Source of the DNA: Effrenium voratum
Taxonomy: Eukaryota > Sar > Dinophyceae > Suessiales > Symbiodiniaceae
Direction: 5' to 3'
Assembly (NCBI GenBank): GCA_963377175.1
Contig: CAUJNA010003738.1
Location: forward strand, 195,001 to 259,000
Length of the DNA: 64,000 nt
The notes beneath the pieces are model-generated. The model was not told the origin of the DNA. It was given only the letters and a program-made list of their open reading frames with translations, and ran no database searches. The number at the start of each line of letters is the position of its first letter. The stretch's first letter is position 1. Below, piece after piece: positions 24,956-37,100 of this stretch. A program made the translations under genes and the position numbers.

Positions 24956-27734
24956 AAACCGCGGAATGCCAGCATGAGTGAGAACGCCGTCGGAAAGCAG
25001 ATGTTGGAAAGCCGTCCGAGATCTGTGTCTGCTAGGAAATACTTGGGCTCACCGATTTGCCCGTGGCAACTGAATCTTCTGTTTGCCGGCCAGGACGGTG
25101 TGTGGGCCAGTAAGTGTCAAAGCGGTTGTTATTGAATGATCGATAGTGTTTGCAGACGCCGAGCAGCCGGGGCCCTTGCTACGAGGGGTCGTGTTTCTAT
25201 GGCCCCTCGCCATTCTGTCCCTGAGGGCCCAATGCCAAACGACGCCCCGAAAAGAGTTGGGATCCTTAGGGTGGCAAATGACTTTGCCTATCTGTGACTA
25301 CTCGTCGAAGTTGACACGGACATCCATGGCTACATGGCTGCAACAACGGCTGCGACTTCATGGCCACGCTGCCTCGCCTCTGGCTGACTCGGCATAGCGA
25401 CCGGAGCACCTGGATCAAGGAGGCCTGGCCAGGTGGCCAGTGCATCATGCTCTTTGCTGAAGACCCATGCGGTGGGTTCATTGCGGCTCGCACTTTGGTT
25501 GCTGCTTCCCTGCAAAGGAAGGGCAACTGAAAAGTGCTCAGCACCACCCCGAATCTCCGGAGCGGTTGCCAACTGAGCCGGCCAAACAAATCATGGCGCC
25601 GATGCCGACCAAAAGGACCCCGACGATGTAGAACCTAAATGGGCCAGCGTAAGGCGCATGGAGCTATAAGTTGCTAAAAGGTTATGGTCGACTTGGTATG
25701 GCCAGCCATCCCTAGATGGATCCAGGAAAAGTAAGCATGGATAATTAGCATTTGGCAAGGTGAGCTTTACCAAATGCAGTGTCCGGCATCCGGGTGTGCC
25801 AGGTCGGCTTACACATTGGCGTGCGAGTTTGTGACAGGCAAAGTGATGGACTCACGGAAGGATCGACGATCTCAGGCTACGCCTGAAGTGTTGGCCCCTC
25901 AAGCCCTCGTGCTCAGTGGGGGTTTTCATCAAACAGAAAGGCCCAAGCGGTAGTGGGAGAAGCAACTGAAAGGGCTATGTATCTATATGTGAATCAACTC
26001 GGTACCACAAAGAAACAGCGGCTGGATGTTCATGGTGCTTCACATGGGCCTGAAGGGGGCTCCCAAGATTAGGACACGCGCATATGAAATGCGTGCCAGC
26101 CATGCGCCAATCGGGAAAAAAAAGCCTGGCCAGCCGACATTTTAATCCAACCCAGCTGCAAGTGATCCCTTTTGTTGGTACCAGTGGGCTGAGCAAGGCA
26201 CTTGGCAAGGGAAACGCCCTGGCCGCAAGCAGCTTGTGCACGAGTGTTCGAGTGTTTGGTTGCTTGCCCCTCCACCAAAACAAAGGAAGAAACCAATGAG
26301 GAGCGCGCGGAAAAAAGGTGCGGGCCGCTGTTTGAAGCCTGGACCCAATCAAAGCATGAGCCAGTTATAAACTAGAGCTGGGCCAATCCAAAGACAACCT
26401 TTGCCAAACCCAGGCCATCCCCAAACCAGCCCTAAGCAGCCCGCAAACCAGTCTGTAGCGAGGAGTACTCTTTTATCCCTGGGCAGCGACTACACTCCCG
26501 CACAGAAGCTTGAGCTCAGAGCAAGCCTTCCGCCCTTACGAGGCCCATCATGGCCAGCCCCCATCTCCATGAATCAAAGCCCCGGTCGCTGTGTTGATGG
26601 ACAACGCCTGTCTTTGCACCGGGGCCGCGGCCCGTATTTCGCAAAGATTGTCGAAGCCATCTGGAACCAAGTCGGGCTCGTCCATGTGCGATCATGCCAC
26701 CCCGGTATCAGCCCGAAAGACCCTGGATCTAGTTGGGAAGCTCACAGTTGTGTCAAATCACCTTTCCGGGAGATTCTTCTGACTGTTTTGTCATGTCTTT
26801 CTTGGCTCCTTTTTCGTCCCACAAATTTCCCTGCTAGGTAATTGTGCCCAACAGAGTGCTGCGGCACTGCAATAATCCAGCTGTGTGCCCCAGTGCAAGG
26901 CACCAAGAGTCTCAGGATTTTAGAGGAGCATGCCATTGCAACTTGGGAGGATAAGCTAGAAACAGGCCATAAGAGCTTCGACATTTGGTGACGGAAGCTA
27001 GACTTACGCGTTTACCCCAAACCGAGCGGCAGTAGCAACTGTCGATATTCAATTCATTGCGCCCACGTTTGACTTTACTTTTGGGATTTGTTTGGTACAC
27101 TCCTGGCTCATCCCACTACTGCAAACCACTGTCAGTATTGGGTACCCTCACCACAGGCACGCGAATCTGCCAAACACCTCATCCAGCTTCTTTGCACCCA
27201 ACGAATCTCTGCTGGCACTGCCTTTTTGGGAGAAAAGCCGGGGCCCCCACAATCTGGTAATGGTGAAAAGCGGACCTGGACGGCGCTCAACCCAAGGCCA
27301 CCCCTGTCACAGCTTTTGATTCCAGCCGACCGCCACCGAAAAAAGCGCACTGAACCGGTCAATGTCGGGAGCGGGGTTCCTCCAATAGCCCATCTCTTTT
27401 GCCACCCACAACTCCTCTGAAAGCACACGGCTGTGGGGTCCAATCCATCTGGCACGCCGTGGCGGGCTTGTCACAGCTTGCCGTTCTATTCAAGCCTTTG
27501 AACCCAGCCTATCGAAGGGATACATGGTCGGCTCTTGGCTCTTATAGCCTGGCCGCTGACCAAATCCGCAGACTGAAATGGTTTCAATCAAAGGGTCGGG
27601 GGAAGGTCGGGGATGGTTCCCAGTTTTATAATGCCAGGGAAAGTTGAAAAAGAGAATCCGTCATCTGGAAGGTCTTCCATTTATGTCATAGCGGGCAATT
27701 CCCGCAACCCTGTCACACGTGGCATCGTGTTGGG

Positions 27735-27796
27735 TCCCCCAAGGAAGCATCAGGGCCCCTGTCAAAAGGCCGACCACAAAAATACCGAGTTGCAAC
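27735..27796 (-). CDS. Possible C-terminal membrane-segment exon of the isomerase-like gene
   Basis: After an acceptor GGCAG|GTTGC the minus strand reads LQLGIFVVGLLTGALMLP, a plausible transmembrane helix. Single-thioredoxin-domain isomerases of the TMX type end in such an anchor, and this lies about 370 bp beyond exon G on the same strand. The joining exon and phase were not resolved and the 3' limit is a guess. Confidence 0.3.
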
Positions 27797-28166
27797 CTGC
27801 CGTCGTGTGATTGGGCGTCTTCTGCCTGCATTTTCAAACGCCTGGTGAAAAGAGTCAATCACTTGATCAAAAACACAAAGAGTGATCATCTTTGGGCGAG
27901 CTCGCATCATAGCCTCCAGAAGGACACAAACCAACATTTTGGTCAGCCAAGTCCCGAGCCACGCATCGCGAGTCACGCCCGCCCAAAACCGCGCAGCCCA
28001 TCTGCCAACCAATGGAGGCCACCAAGGCAATGCTGTTGGCCTGCTGGCGCGAAGATGTATCACTTGTCGAATTTCGGAAGTTGTCGGAAGTTGTTATCTA
28101 CACTTGGAAATATCTAGTTTCTTGCTTGCCGTTGGCACTTTGCGTGGATTCGCCCGCCCGCACCAC

Positions 28167-28198
28167 CAGGCCTCCTTGCGCCCATGCCACCAAAGCCT
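28167..28198 (-). CDS. PDI-like gene, exon G (last helix, tentative)
   Basis: After acceptor GCATAG the strand reads ALVAWAQGG, like the closing helix LxAFAxGG of PDI domains. Two opening bases fit the single base left by exon F. The downstream limit (before GTGGTG) is a guess. Confidence 0.45.
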
Positions 28199-31100
28199 CT
28201 ATGCCTAGGCCGGGCTCGGAGTTTCTCAACACGATTCCCTTTTAGTTCGCACGAGCGTATTTATGACGCCGATGAACTTCAACTTGCTGTCGTAGGTGTC
28301 AGAGACGTGCCAATGCATTCTCAATCATAGAACACGCTGAGCCCTTGGCTTGCTCGTGCGGGCTCGCTTCTTTGCACCATTTAGTGGAACCCAAATTCTT
28401 GGCATGCAAAACGAGCTCAGGAAGGTGGCAGGTTTATCAACAAGTGGTGGCTGCCTCCCCCTCCATTGAGAGGGTCCCGGTTCGGGGCCCCTAAGAAGCC
28501 CGGAGCGTGGGCTCGTCATTCCTTGAGTATCAGATATTGTCCACGAATGAAAGTGTCAGCCAAGCGGGCTCGCATTGTTTTCCTGTGATGAGTTGCCTCG
28601 GAACCTCTCCGAAACCCGCTTGCCTCCAATGAGCAAAGCCGAACTTCCAGGAAACCTTCCCGGAACTATGCCTGAACCCTCGCGCCACCCGACCCAGGCG
28701 CGCCCCAAACGCAACAGTTCGGAGTTCGGAGTGTGTTTTTTAGGCTACCATTTGTGAGCTAGGTTCAAACGCGGACCAAAAGGGAATCCAGGGTTGAGGG
28801 CTCCAGGGAAACAACCAATTCACTGATTCACACTAATCTCAAAGCCTCCACCGATTCCGTCTGAGCCCAAGGCTGCGGGGCCCGCTGAACGCGTACCTGG
28901 CTACGGCTCGTCAAACCGCCCCAAGCGTGCGGATGGCCCGAGCTCCTTACAGCGCCTTCTTTTTTTGCCATGCCAGTATTTCAATTGGACAAGGTGGCAA
29001 ATAATTTCCATCCAAATGATCACGGGTGGGGTCGGAATTGAGCAGGTCAAATCCAGCATTCCATTGTTTGACTTTGGGGCGACTTCCAGATTCAAGCTGT
29101 CGAGCAGCAGGGAACGCAATGTACTTCCTCTCCTTGAACGAACATATGAGTTGAACAGCAATTGGCAAAGTGGGAACCGCAGCCACACATGTGAAGCGAG
29201 ATCCGTTGCCTTGTGAAACTGAAAAGGCGGATATGATCTAAAAAACCTCGGCGTTGGACATGTGAGCCCTGCCTTTCGTTCGAATGTGGCTTCCTCAAGC
29301 ACAGAGTGCCCGCATACTAAAACTACTGCACAGTTGGACCTGGAAAAATAAACCTGGTTCATTTGTAGGGGGCTCCCCGTGAAAGTGAAGGACTCCCTCT
29401 TGCAAGGGGCACCACCTGTTGATGATGATTTTCCGTGTCGCCCGCATTCAGGAACCCATTTCCAGGAGTTGCCAATGGACCCTTCTGTGGTGCGATTGCT
29501 TCAGGTCCCTTCTGTCTTCGCGCCAGTCCAGCAACAACCGGCAGGGAGCACATCTGGCCCTCAGAGATCAGCTTGAGCGTGGGGTATCCGTGCACGTCGA
29601 ACATGTTGCCGATGAATTGGGACTACGGGCAGGTGGCACACAGGGGCAAGCGAGTGTCCTCAGCCGCCACATGCTTGCAACCAAACAATCCGATTGCTGT
29701 TTGTCTTGGGCCAAATGATGCTAAGCAGCTTGACATGCTTGCATCCTCTGGGGGGGGGTCTTTTGCGTCAGGGTTCTTGAATTATTTTATCGGTGGGTGG
29801 CAAAGACTTGCCATGGGTCGCGCAGTCTCTATACATGGCGAGGGCAGGAACCTGCAGATTCTGCAGAGGTTGGCGAGGGTTTGAGACTGCCGAATCTTTG
29901 GTGGCAGGATCTCGAGCTGAAAGCCCAATCCCCCACAATTGGTTTGACACAGTAAGTGATAGCTGAACTCAGGACAGGCATGTGCATCGGGCCAACAGTT
30001 CAAGTCAATAGCCTCATCAAAAGCTTTCCAAGCTAAATTAGCACGCGCTTGATTGATGAAAGCTGGGGCGACCCCTCTCTCTCTCTCTCTCAGTGGGTTC
30101 CTCTCTTGTGAGGCAAGCCGATTCAAATGGCCAACAGAAGCTGAGTGAGTTGTGGGCAACACAAACCCTGACATGATCTACAGGCGTGCCTGCGACGCTT
30201 CAAACAGACCATTTGCCTGGCCAAATGGGCCAGTTTCACAAGTTGTTTGCAGCATGAATGTTCACGACCCTCGACACTTCAGCCTTAGTTGGAGCTTGTT
30301 GACCCTTGTCCACTCTGCTGGTGAACCTGTGAGACTCCGGCTGGGATGACCGTAAGAAACTGACGTTATAAGTCGGCTTTATGATTTCCCTGCCAATGTT
30401 TCCGCGGGCCATGTCCAAATTTCAGGTAAATGAACACGGCTCTTTTCATCGGGTCTGCCATCTGAACCAAGGGCTAGTCTTCAGGTTGGCATCACTTTTA
30501 GAGATGGCATGCCGCACTGGCCGTTCCCCCCACGGCCTGATGAAAAACACAGTTTGTTTTTTTCCCCTGAAAGCATCACCCCACGAAAAGAACTTTCTGT
30601 TTGATGTGGCAACCTCAAGGAATACCCTCCCTGCTAAACCTCATTCCCCCCCTCAAAAAACAAGACGCCCCGAAATCGAAAGGCCTCCGTGCAGTCCACC
30701 TTGCCCACGTTCACCTCGCCTGCAATGGCAGCCGGCCCGCGAGTCCAGCATCGAGCCCGCGAGACGTCATGGACCAATGCGAAACACACAACAAGGCGGT
30801 GTTCTTCCAATCTGTCTGATTCAGAACCCCTTTGGGACACTCGCCATCTACATAATTTACCATTCGCTTTTTCTCACCGAGGCAGAAGCCAGCTTCATCT
30901 CTTGTCGGGATGTTCGACTGCGTCGTTTCGCGTTGAACCGCTGCCCTTGTAGGGCACCCCCCGACCACCCCACCAAACAAACCTGCCAAACCCAACACGC
31001 AAAATCAACGTTGGCTGCTTCTCCTCTTCCAGGGTTGGGGGGCCCGGCTGTGTTCCAACAAACTTCCTGCTGCGCCCGGCTGAGTGCGCACAAATGGAGG

Positions 31101-34100
31101 CTTCCGGATTCGGGCAGTCGCTTGCCAAGAAGAAGTACAGGCCATCTCTTTCCAAGGTTTCCATGGGGCCACTTTGGGAACACAATTCGGGTGAACCCCC
31201 TTTCATACGGGCCATCACACTTTGCATACGTCGCCCGTGAGATGATCTGTCAGCTGGTTAAACGAACTGGAAGATCTTGCAGTGTGCCAAGTCTCAAATC
31301 CGCAGGCGGGCTATCCGGCGAAGCTGGAGATGCACGCCGCGGAAATCACTGTCGTCTCAGCAATTTTCAGGTGCTCTCCAATTTGTCGAAGTTGGGCAAC
31401 TTACCGTTTAGCGGCACTACTTTTCTTGTGATGACGGCAAACAGTAAACTTGTCAGAAGGCGGTCCCTTTCTAGGTTCGAGAGACAAGTTCTTCCAGTCA
31501 GCTTGTTGCTTTGCGCAAGTGCGGTCGCTTCCTAATTGCAGCATGGTTCTTTCTCTTCAGGCAGCTGCAAACCCGATTGGTGCTATCGGGCTCTTCTCTC
31601 TGATGATCTGATGGATGTTTCGTGTTTTGATCGCCGCGCAGCTTTTATGGCTCAGTGCCCTACCGTAAGTCCTCGCCCTAGGGCCTACCTACATGTCGAG
31701 CGATCCCTTGATCCAGCCAACAAAGATGCATACATGCGTGGCACCGGATATGGCAGTTTCCACATCCATCAAAATATCTTTTAAGTGCCACGCTCACCCA
31801 CTCAGTGCTTTCAGCACTCATGCACGCCCGGGGCTATACACATCTCTGGCATAGCCGGCCTTGGCCTTCGACTTTGGCTTTGCAGCCACTTCGCACTCAT
31901 CGACCCACTCACCGCTCTCATCGTCGGTGGCCAGATTGAACTTCTCCGTGAGGTCCGCCATCGCCACAACCTGGCCCGCGTCCGCATCGAACTCCTCCAT
32001 GAGATACTTCAAAAGCTTATCCCTCCATCCAGGGAAATTGTGCAACTTCAGCCCCGCCACATTCGTGAGGTCGGCCACTGCCGCCCGAAACTCTTCCGAG
32101 TTGGGAACAGCGGGTCTAGCGCTTGAAGCGCCCAGGGTCTCCTTCTCCTTGACCTTCGCCTGCGCGTCCAGGTACGCCGAAACGGCGCCACCCTCCGCCA
32201 TGACCGCGCGGACCGCGGTGCTCCACCATCGCATCCCATCAGGAAGCGGTTCCACTTCCTCGTTGCTGAGCATCTTCTTGTAGACACCGAGCACCATCTC
32301 CAGGATCTTGGTCACCTGGTCTATGTACGCCGCTCCGGTCTGAATCTGAATGGCCGCGGTGTTCTTCGTGAATGTGAACGTCACCTCGCTGGACAGCCCC
32401 TTATAGGTCTTCTCTTGCACCCGCCCGAGTGCCATCTTCATCCTGCATTGCGATGCACTTTGCGTCAGCATCCGCCGGAACTCACCCTCGTTGCCCGCAA
32501 TGGCCTCCGCGAGCTTCTCAAAGAAGGCCCTGATCTCCACCTCGGCAAAGCCGTGGGTCGTCACCTTCACCATGTCGGGCCCGCCTATCGCGGTCACTGC
32601 GAGAACTGCCTGGGGGGGCCGAGCCAAGTATGCCTTCCGGGCCGCTTGCTTTTGACCCTCGGTTCTAGCTTGACGCTTAGCTCGCTCTGCTGCTGCTGCT
32701 TCCATCATGCTGCTTTCCTTGCTGAGCTGATACCGCCCACTTCTCATAGCCGCTCTCAACAGATCCATGGCCTCAGGGTTTTCCTTAGTCAAAGCATCTG
32801 CCAGTTGCAACCACGTGGGGGCCCATCTGACGCGTCCTCCTATCCGTCTGATGGATTCACGTATGATAACCAAGTCGATCGCCACCCGTTTGTCCCCAAC
32901 TGAATTCGGTGATGAAAAAGTCTGAAGGTGGTCGTATACTGATTTACAGTCAACCACCGCCTGGATACTGAATCTGTGCAGTACCTCATGCCTCTTCCCC
33001 AGATTGATCACCCCATCAATCATCTCAACCAAATGACATGCTAACCATTCTGCATGTCCCAAACCGTCCGCCAACACTTGCGTCTCCCCAGCAAACGTTG
33101 ACCCAACCACACGCTTCAGCCTGTAGGATTTCCATGCCGCCGGAGTCCACGGTGCTGTCCGCCCGTCTTCGAGCGCGTCAGTTGTGATACCAACCAAATA
33201 TCCTGCTTGTGTTCCTCCCTTCTTGGCATTTGCAAATGCAGCATCTGTGTGTAAACAAATTCTCAACTTGCTGATCGGCACTGCCTGAATCACCCACTGC
33301 AAATCTGCATGCTGTTTTGCTCGTTTCACAGTGTGAGCAACAGTCCGTGCCTGTTCCAAAGTTGGTGTCGGAAACATTTGTTGTCCCATGCTCACTTGCA
33401 CTGCCAAGTCCGGGCGGGTCTCTTTGGCAACCCACAACGCTGCACCTAAGACGGAACGTAGCGATTTGATCTCTGCGGCATTCGCTTGCACTGTACCCGG
33501 ATCCTTGCTGCGCAGCTGCGGCTTCTTCATTTCTGCAATGAACTCAGCCTGACTGACAGTGATGTCTTTGGTTTTGGGGTCCTGCTTCAGGGATGATCCG
33601 CAAAAGGTACCCTCATCGTACTTCCATTTTCGAAACGGGAAGGTTCCTCTCAAAAGCCGAATTGCTTCTTCATAGGACTTGCCCTTTCCCCCTGTAAGCA
33701 CATCATCCACATGTACCCCCAACACACCTCCGATACCATGCGGTTGCAAATGGTCACGCCAATAGAAGACACAAGGATCCAATACTGACTGCCGCCAGTT
33801 CTGCTTCCGAAGCGTCTGCACGAATTTGCAAAACCAGAGCTGTGGCGAGTCGTTGAACCCATATAACGGCTTGACGACTTCGAACAGTACTTCTGGATGA
33901 ACGCCCGTAAACTCGGCATTTCTCGGCTGCTTCAGATACAAGGGTCCCCGTTTTCGTTCAATCTGGTCACCCTCCAGGAAAGCACCCGTCACGTCTCCCA
34001 GCTGTAGCTGAAACTGGCAGCTCGCAATACACTGCAATACTGCGAAACGTCCGTTGGAAGAAATGGTTGGAGACTGTGTCTTTCCTTCACGAACCAGCTC

Positions 34101-37100
34101 AAACAAGTCAGGGTCCTTGTCTCCCCTAGCCGTCCACCTGCCCTTGACTATGGTCTCTCCAGTCTCCTCGACCTTCTCCGTGAGGACGTATCGAGACTCC
34201 ACCAGTCTCTCCGGAGATTCCCGCATCACCCGCCGCGATTCTTCGAGGCTAAGAGGCCGGAGTGCTTGCTTCTCATGCACGACATTGGAATACTCCTTCA
34301 TTACCCCAGCTTGCATTTTCTTCTTCCCTTCCGCCTCTTGCCACCGCGGATCTCGCGGGTTCAGCTCCTTGCGGCCTCCGGCCAGCAAGCACTCAGCGGT
34401 GAATTCGTCCCCGTCATCTGACCCGCATGCTAATATCCAAGAGGTGTCCTCATCTTCATCATCTGGAAGCTTTTCCGACAAAACTGTTGCTTGCTTTGTA
34501 CTGTCAATACAACCAACAAACATGGGCCCTTCGGATCGGCCCTGGCCGGGAACGGGAGGATGCAAATGCGGTCTCGAACTAGCCGGGGCAGGTAGGGAGG
34601 GTGGATAGATCTGACCAGCGACCTGTTGACCCTCAAATCTCGGTTGTTTGAGTTGTCGTTCCCCAGTGTCCTTATCTCTCCGCCCAACAGGGATACCATC
34701 CAAAATGTCTGCTTGATCGATTGACGCCGGCAAGTTGGTCAGATCTTGTCCCGACAAAGCACTCACCCGGTTCTCCCAAGACTGAACGCTCCGGCTGTCC
34801 GAGGATATCCATTCGGAGTCCCTTCCTATCGTCTGGTTGTCTGACGGAACTTCGGCTCCGGAAAGCTGAGAGCCCTCACTTTCCGGAACCGGAGGGAGCT
34901 CGCCTGCCGCCTCTGCCGCGCCGTCACGGCAATCTGGCAGTTGCTGCGCTTCGATCACCGGAGGAGCGGATCCTGGAGGATAATCAGCCCCTGTAATGTC
35001 CAAGAAATTCTTCTGGTGTGGGTTAGTGCCTCCAACCTCTGGGTAAAGATTGGCCGCTGCAAGCCTCAAATCCCGAACCAAAAATCTGTCGGCTTCTCTT
35101 TCCTCCAGGGTCCGCAGACGCAACTGTTCTGGCGAGCGCTTGATGAAAGATCCAGGCATAGCGACCCAAAAATTGCCACCTGCTTCTCCTGCTATGATGC
35201 CCGGCCCTCGCCAGCGCGCGTATCCGCGTTTTCCGGGAATGCCCCGACCTCTTCTCCAAACCGCCACCTGGTCGCCATGCCTGAATTCTCGTTGCGGGCG
35301 CGGCCGGCTGTTCAGAGCCACCCGAGCCGCCTTGCAATCCGCGGCCTCGAGCACTGCTTTGCGCGCAAACTGTCGCACCAGATGGGCTCGGGCGGCCTCC
35401 GCATCTTCCAGAATTGCTCCATTTGCTATGGGGTTTGGGTCCGGTGTCAGAATGTCATCCCCTGGGATTTCCGGGTCACGCCCCAGGACCATCTGGTACG
35501 GGCTGTGCCCAGCCTTCCGCAGCAACATGTTCTTGGCTTCAACTGTGCAATCGACACATTCCACCCACTCGTCATAATTGCTGGGGTTTGCTTGGTCCAG
35601 AACTTTGATCAACATGTCCTCAAAATGCTTCCCCTGAACTTCTACGTCCCCAATCTGCTCATGCGCCTCCCCCGGAATATCCAATGGAGTTGTCCCATCC
35701 CGTTCCAAGGCGTCTATGAAGTGCTGCCCAAGATTGCATCTGGATGCGTCGAATTTCACCCACCGCGGTCTGCCATATGGCCGCGTCCACGACTGCCGAT
35801 ACAATCTCCGTATCAGGTCGGACGACTCTGTCTCTCGGAACGGGGTCATCTGCTGCAGTCCACTTGTGCGGCACACAACATTCAAGGCTTTGATCTTTTC
35901 CCCCTTGCGCCAGCTGGGAAGGTGCTTCACGTCCAAACCAACATATCGCAAAGGTGCCACATCTTTGGGGACTGCTGATGCACGAACAATCTTGGGTTCC
36001 TTTCTGGCCGCACATGTGGGACAGTCAAACGCTCGGACCATGTCTAACACTCCCTCAGAGGCCCCACGATGCTGCAGGATCCTGATCATGTCCGGAATGC
36101 TTGCGTGCCCCAGATTGACATGCATTTTCTTGAGGGCATTCTCCACCTTCCGTCGACCCTCCCCTTTCAGTTCCTCTGTCGTCAACACATTTGAACATGC
36201 GTCTGACCAGTGGTCCTGCGCCACTGCTCCAGCCAGAATTCGTCTCACCAGCGTCGGTGGGTAGACCTGTGATTGGATGGATCGTGCGACCCCTCCCGAA
36301 CTGCCTTCCACCAGCTGATGTTCGTGATCCCCGCTGCAAACCAACTTCCCCAATTGCAGCGCGATTGATTCGGATGACGTGATAAACCTCCACGATTTCC
36401 CAAAAGGTTTGCCAGAGTCCTTGTCCCTCAAACCAACTGCACATGCCGGGACGTCAATCACAAAATGTTTGTTGCCCAACCGTTGCACTTCTGGTAACTT
36501 CCAGGCACCCGATCCCCGTGCTGACTCGAAAAGGAAATGTTTCCCCACGTTGACCTGGCCTTCCGCCAAACCGCAACACCACCGAATCATGCTCTTGGCT
36601 TCCTCAACCTCTGCTGAAAATCGAGCCGGGTCGCGTCTCCGGGCACTGGGTGTTAAGTTCTGCAGCACCGACAACGCCCCACATGGCGGACTCATCGCCA
36701 CCAGGTCCGGCTCAGTCTCCAGGATGGACTGCTGGGCTTCGCGCCTCGCCAACGGAACTCTCCAGTCCCATCCATTGCTAAGGTCGTAGATGCCCTTGCT
36801 CTCTAGGCCCACTCTTGCACACTCGTCCGCGAACCGCCCCGGCACGAATACCTCTGCCACGGACATCGGCTCGTTGGATGCTGCCATCACTTCCACCAGA
36901 TTGGCCTGCAACTTCTTCCGCTGGTTGCGGCTCATGACGCACCACTGGCCTGCCTCCTCATCCGAGGAGTCAGCCCCTGGCTCCTTACTCGCCACCGCCA
37001 GGACATCCGTTGTGGGGATCCCGTCCATCAGGTTCAGCTGGTAGGACCCGTCCGGCGGCTCGTGCATCTCCACCTCCAGACCATTCAACACGAGCGTGTT

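Larger units (their letters stand above)
24117..28166. other. No confirmed gene except a possible terminal exon near 27.75 kb
   Basis: Aside from the minisatellite at 24759-24955 and the candidate membrane exon at 27735-27796, no domain, repeat or RNA gene is recognised. If the isomerase-like gene upstream on the minus strand has further 3' exons and a 3' end, they should lie here. Confidence 0.4.

Noticed and set aside
30381..31535. 384-codon plus-strand ORF
   Set aside because: It has no recognisable domain and lies antisense to the well-supported PDI exon D and the intron next to the LTR. Composition is Pro/Ser/Arg-rich, as expected of a chance frame.
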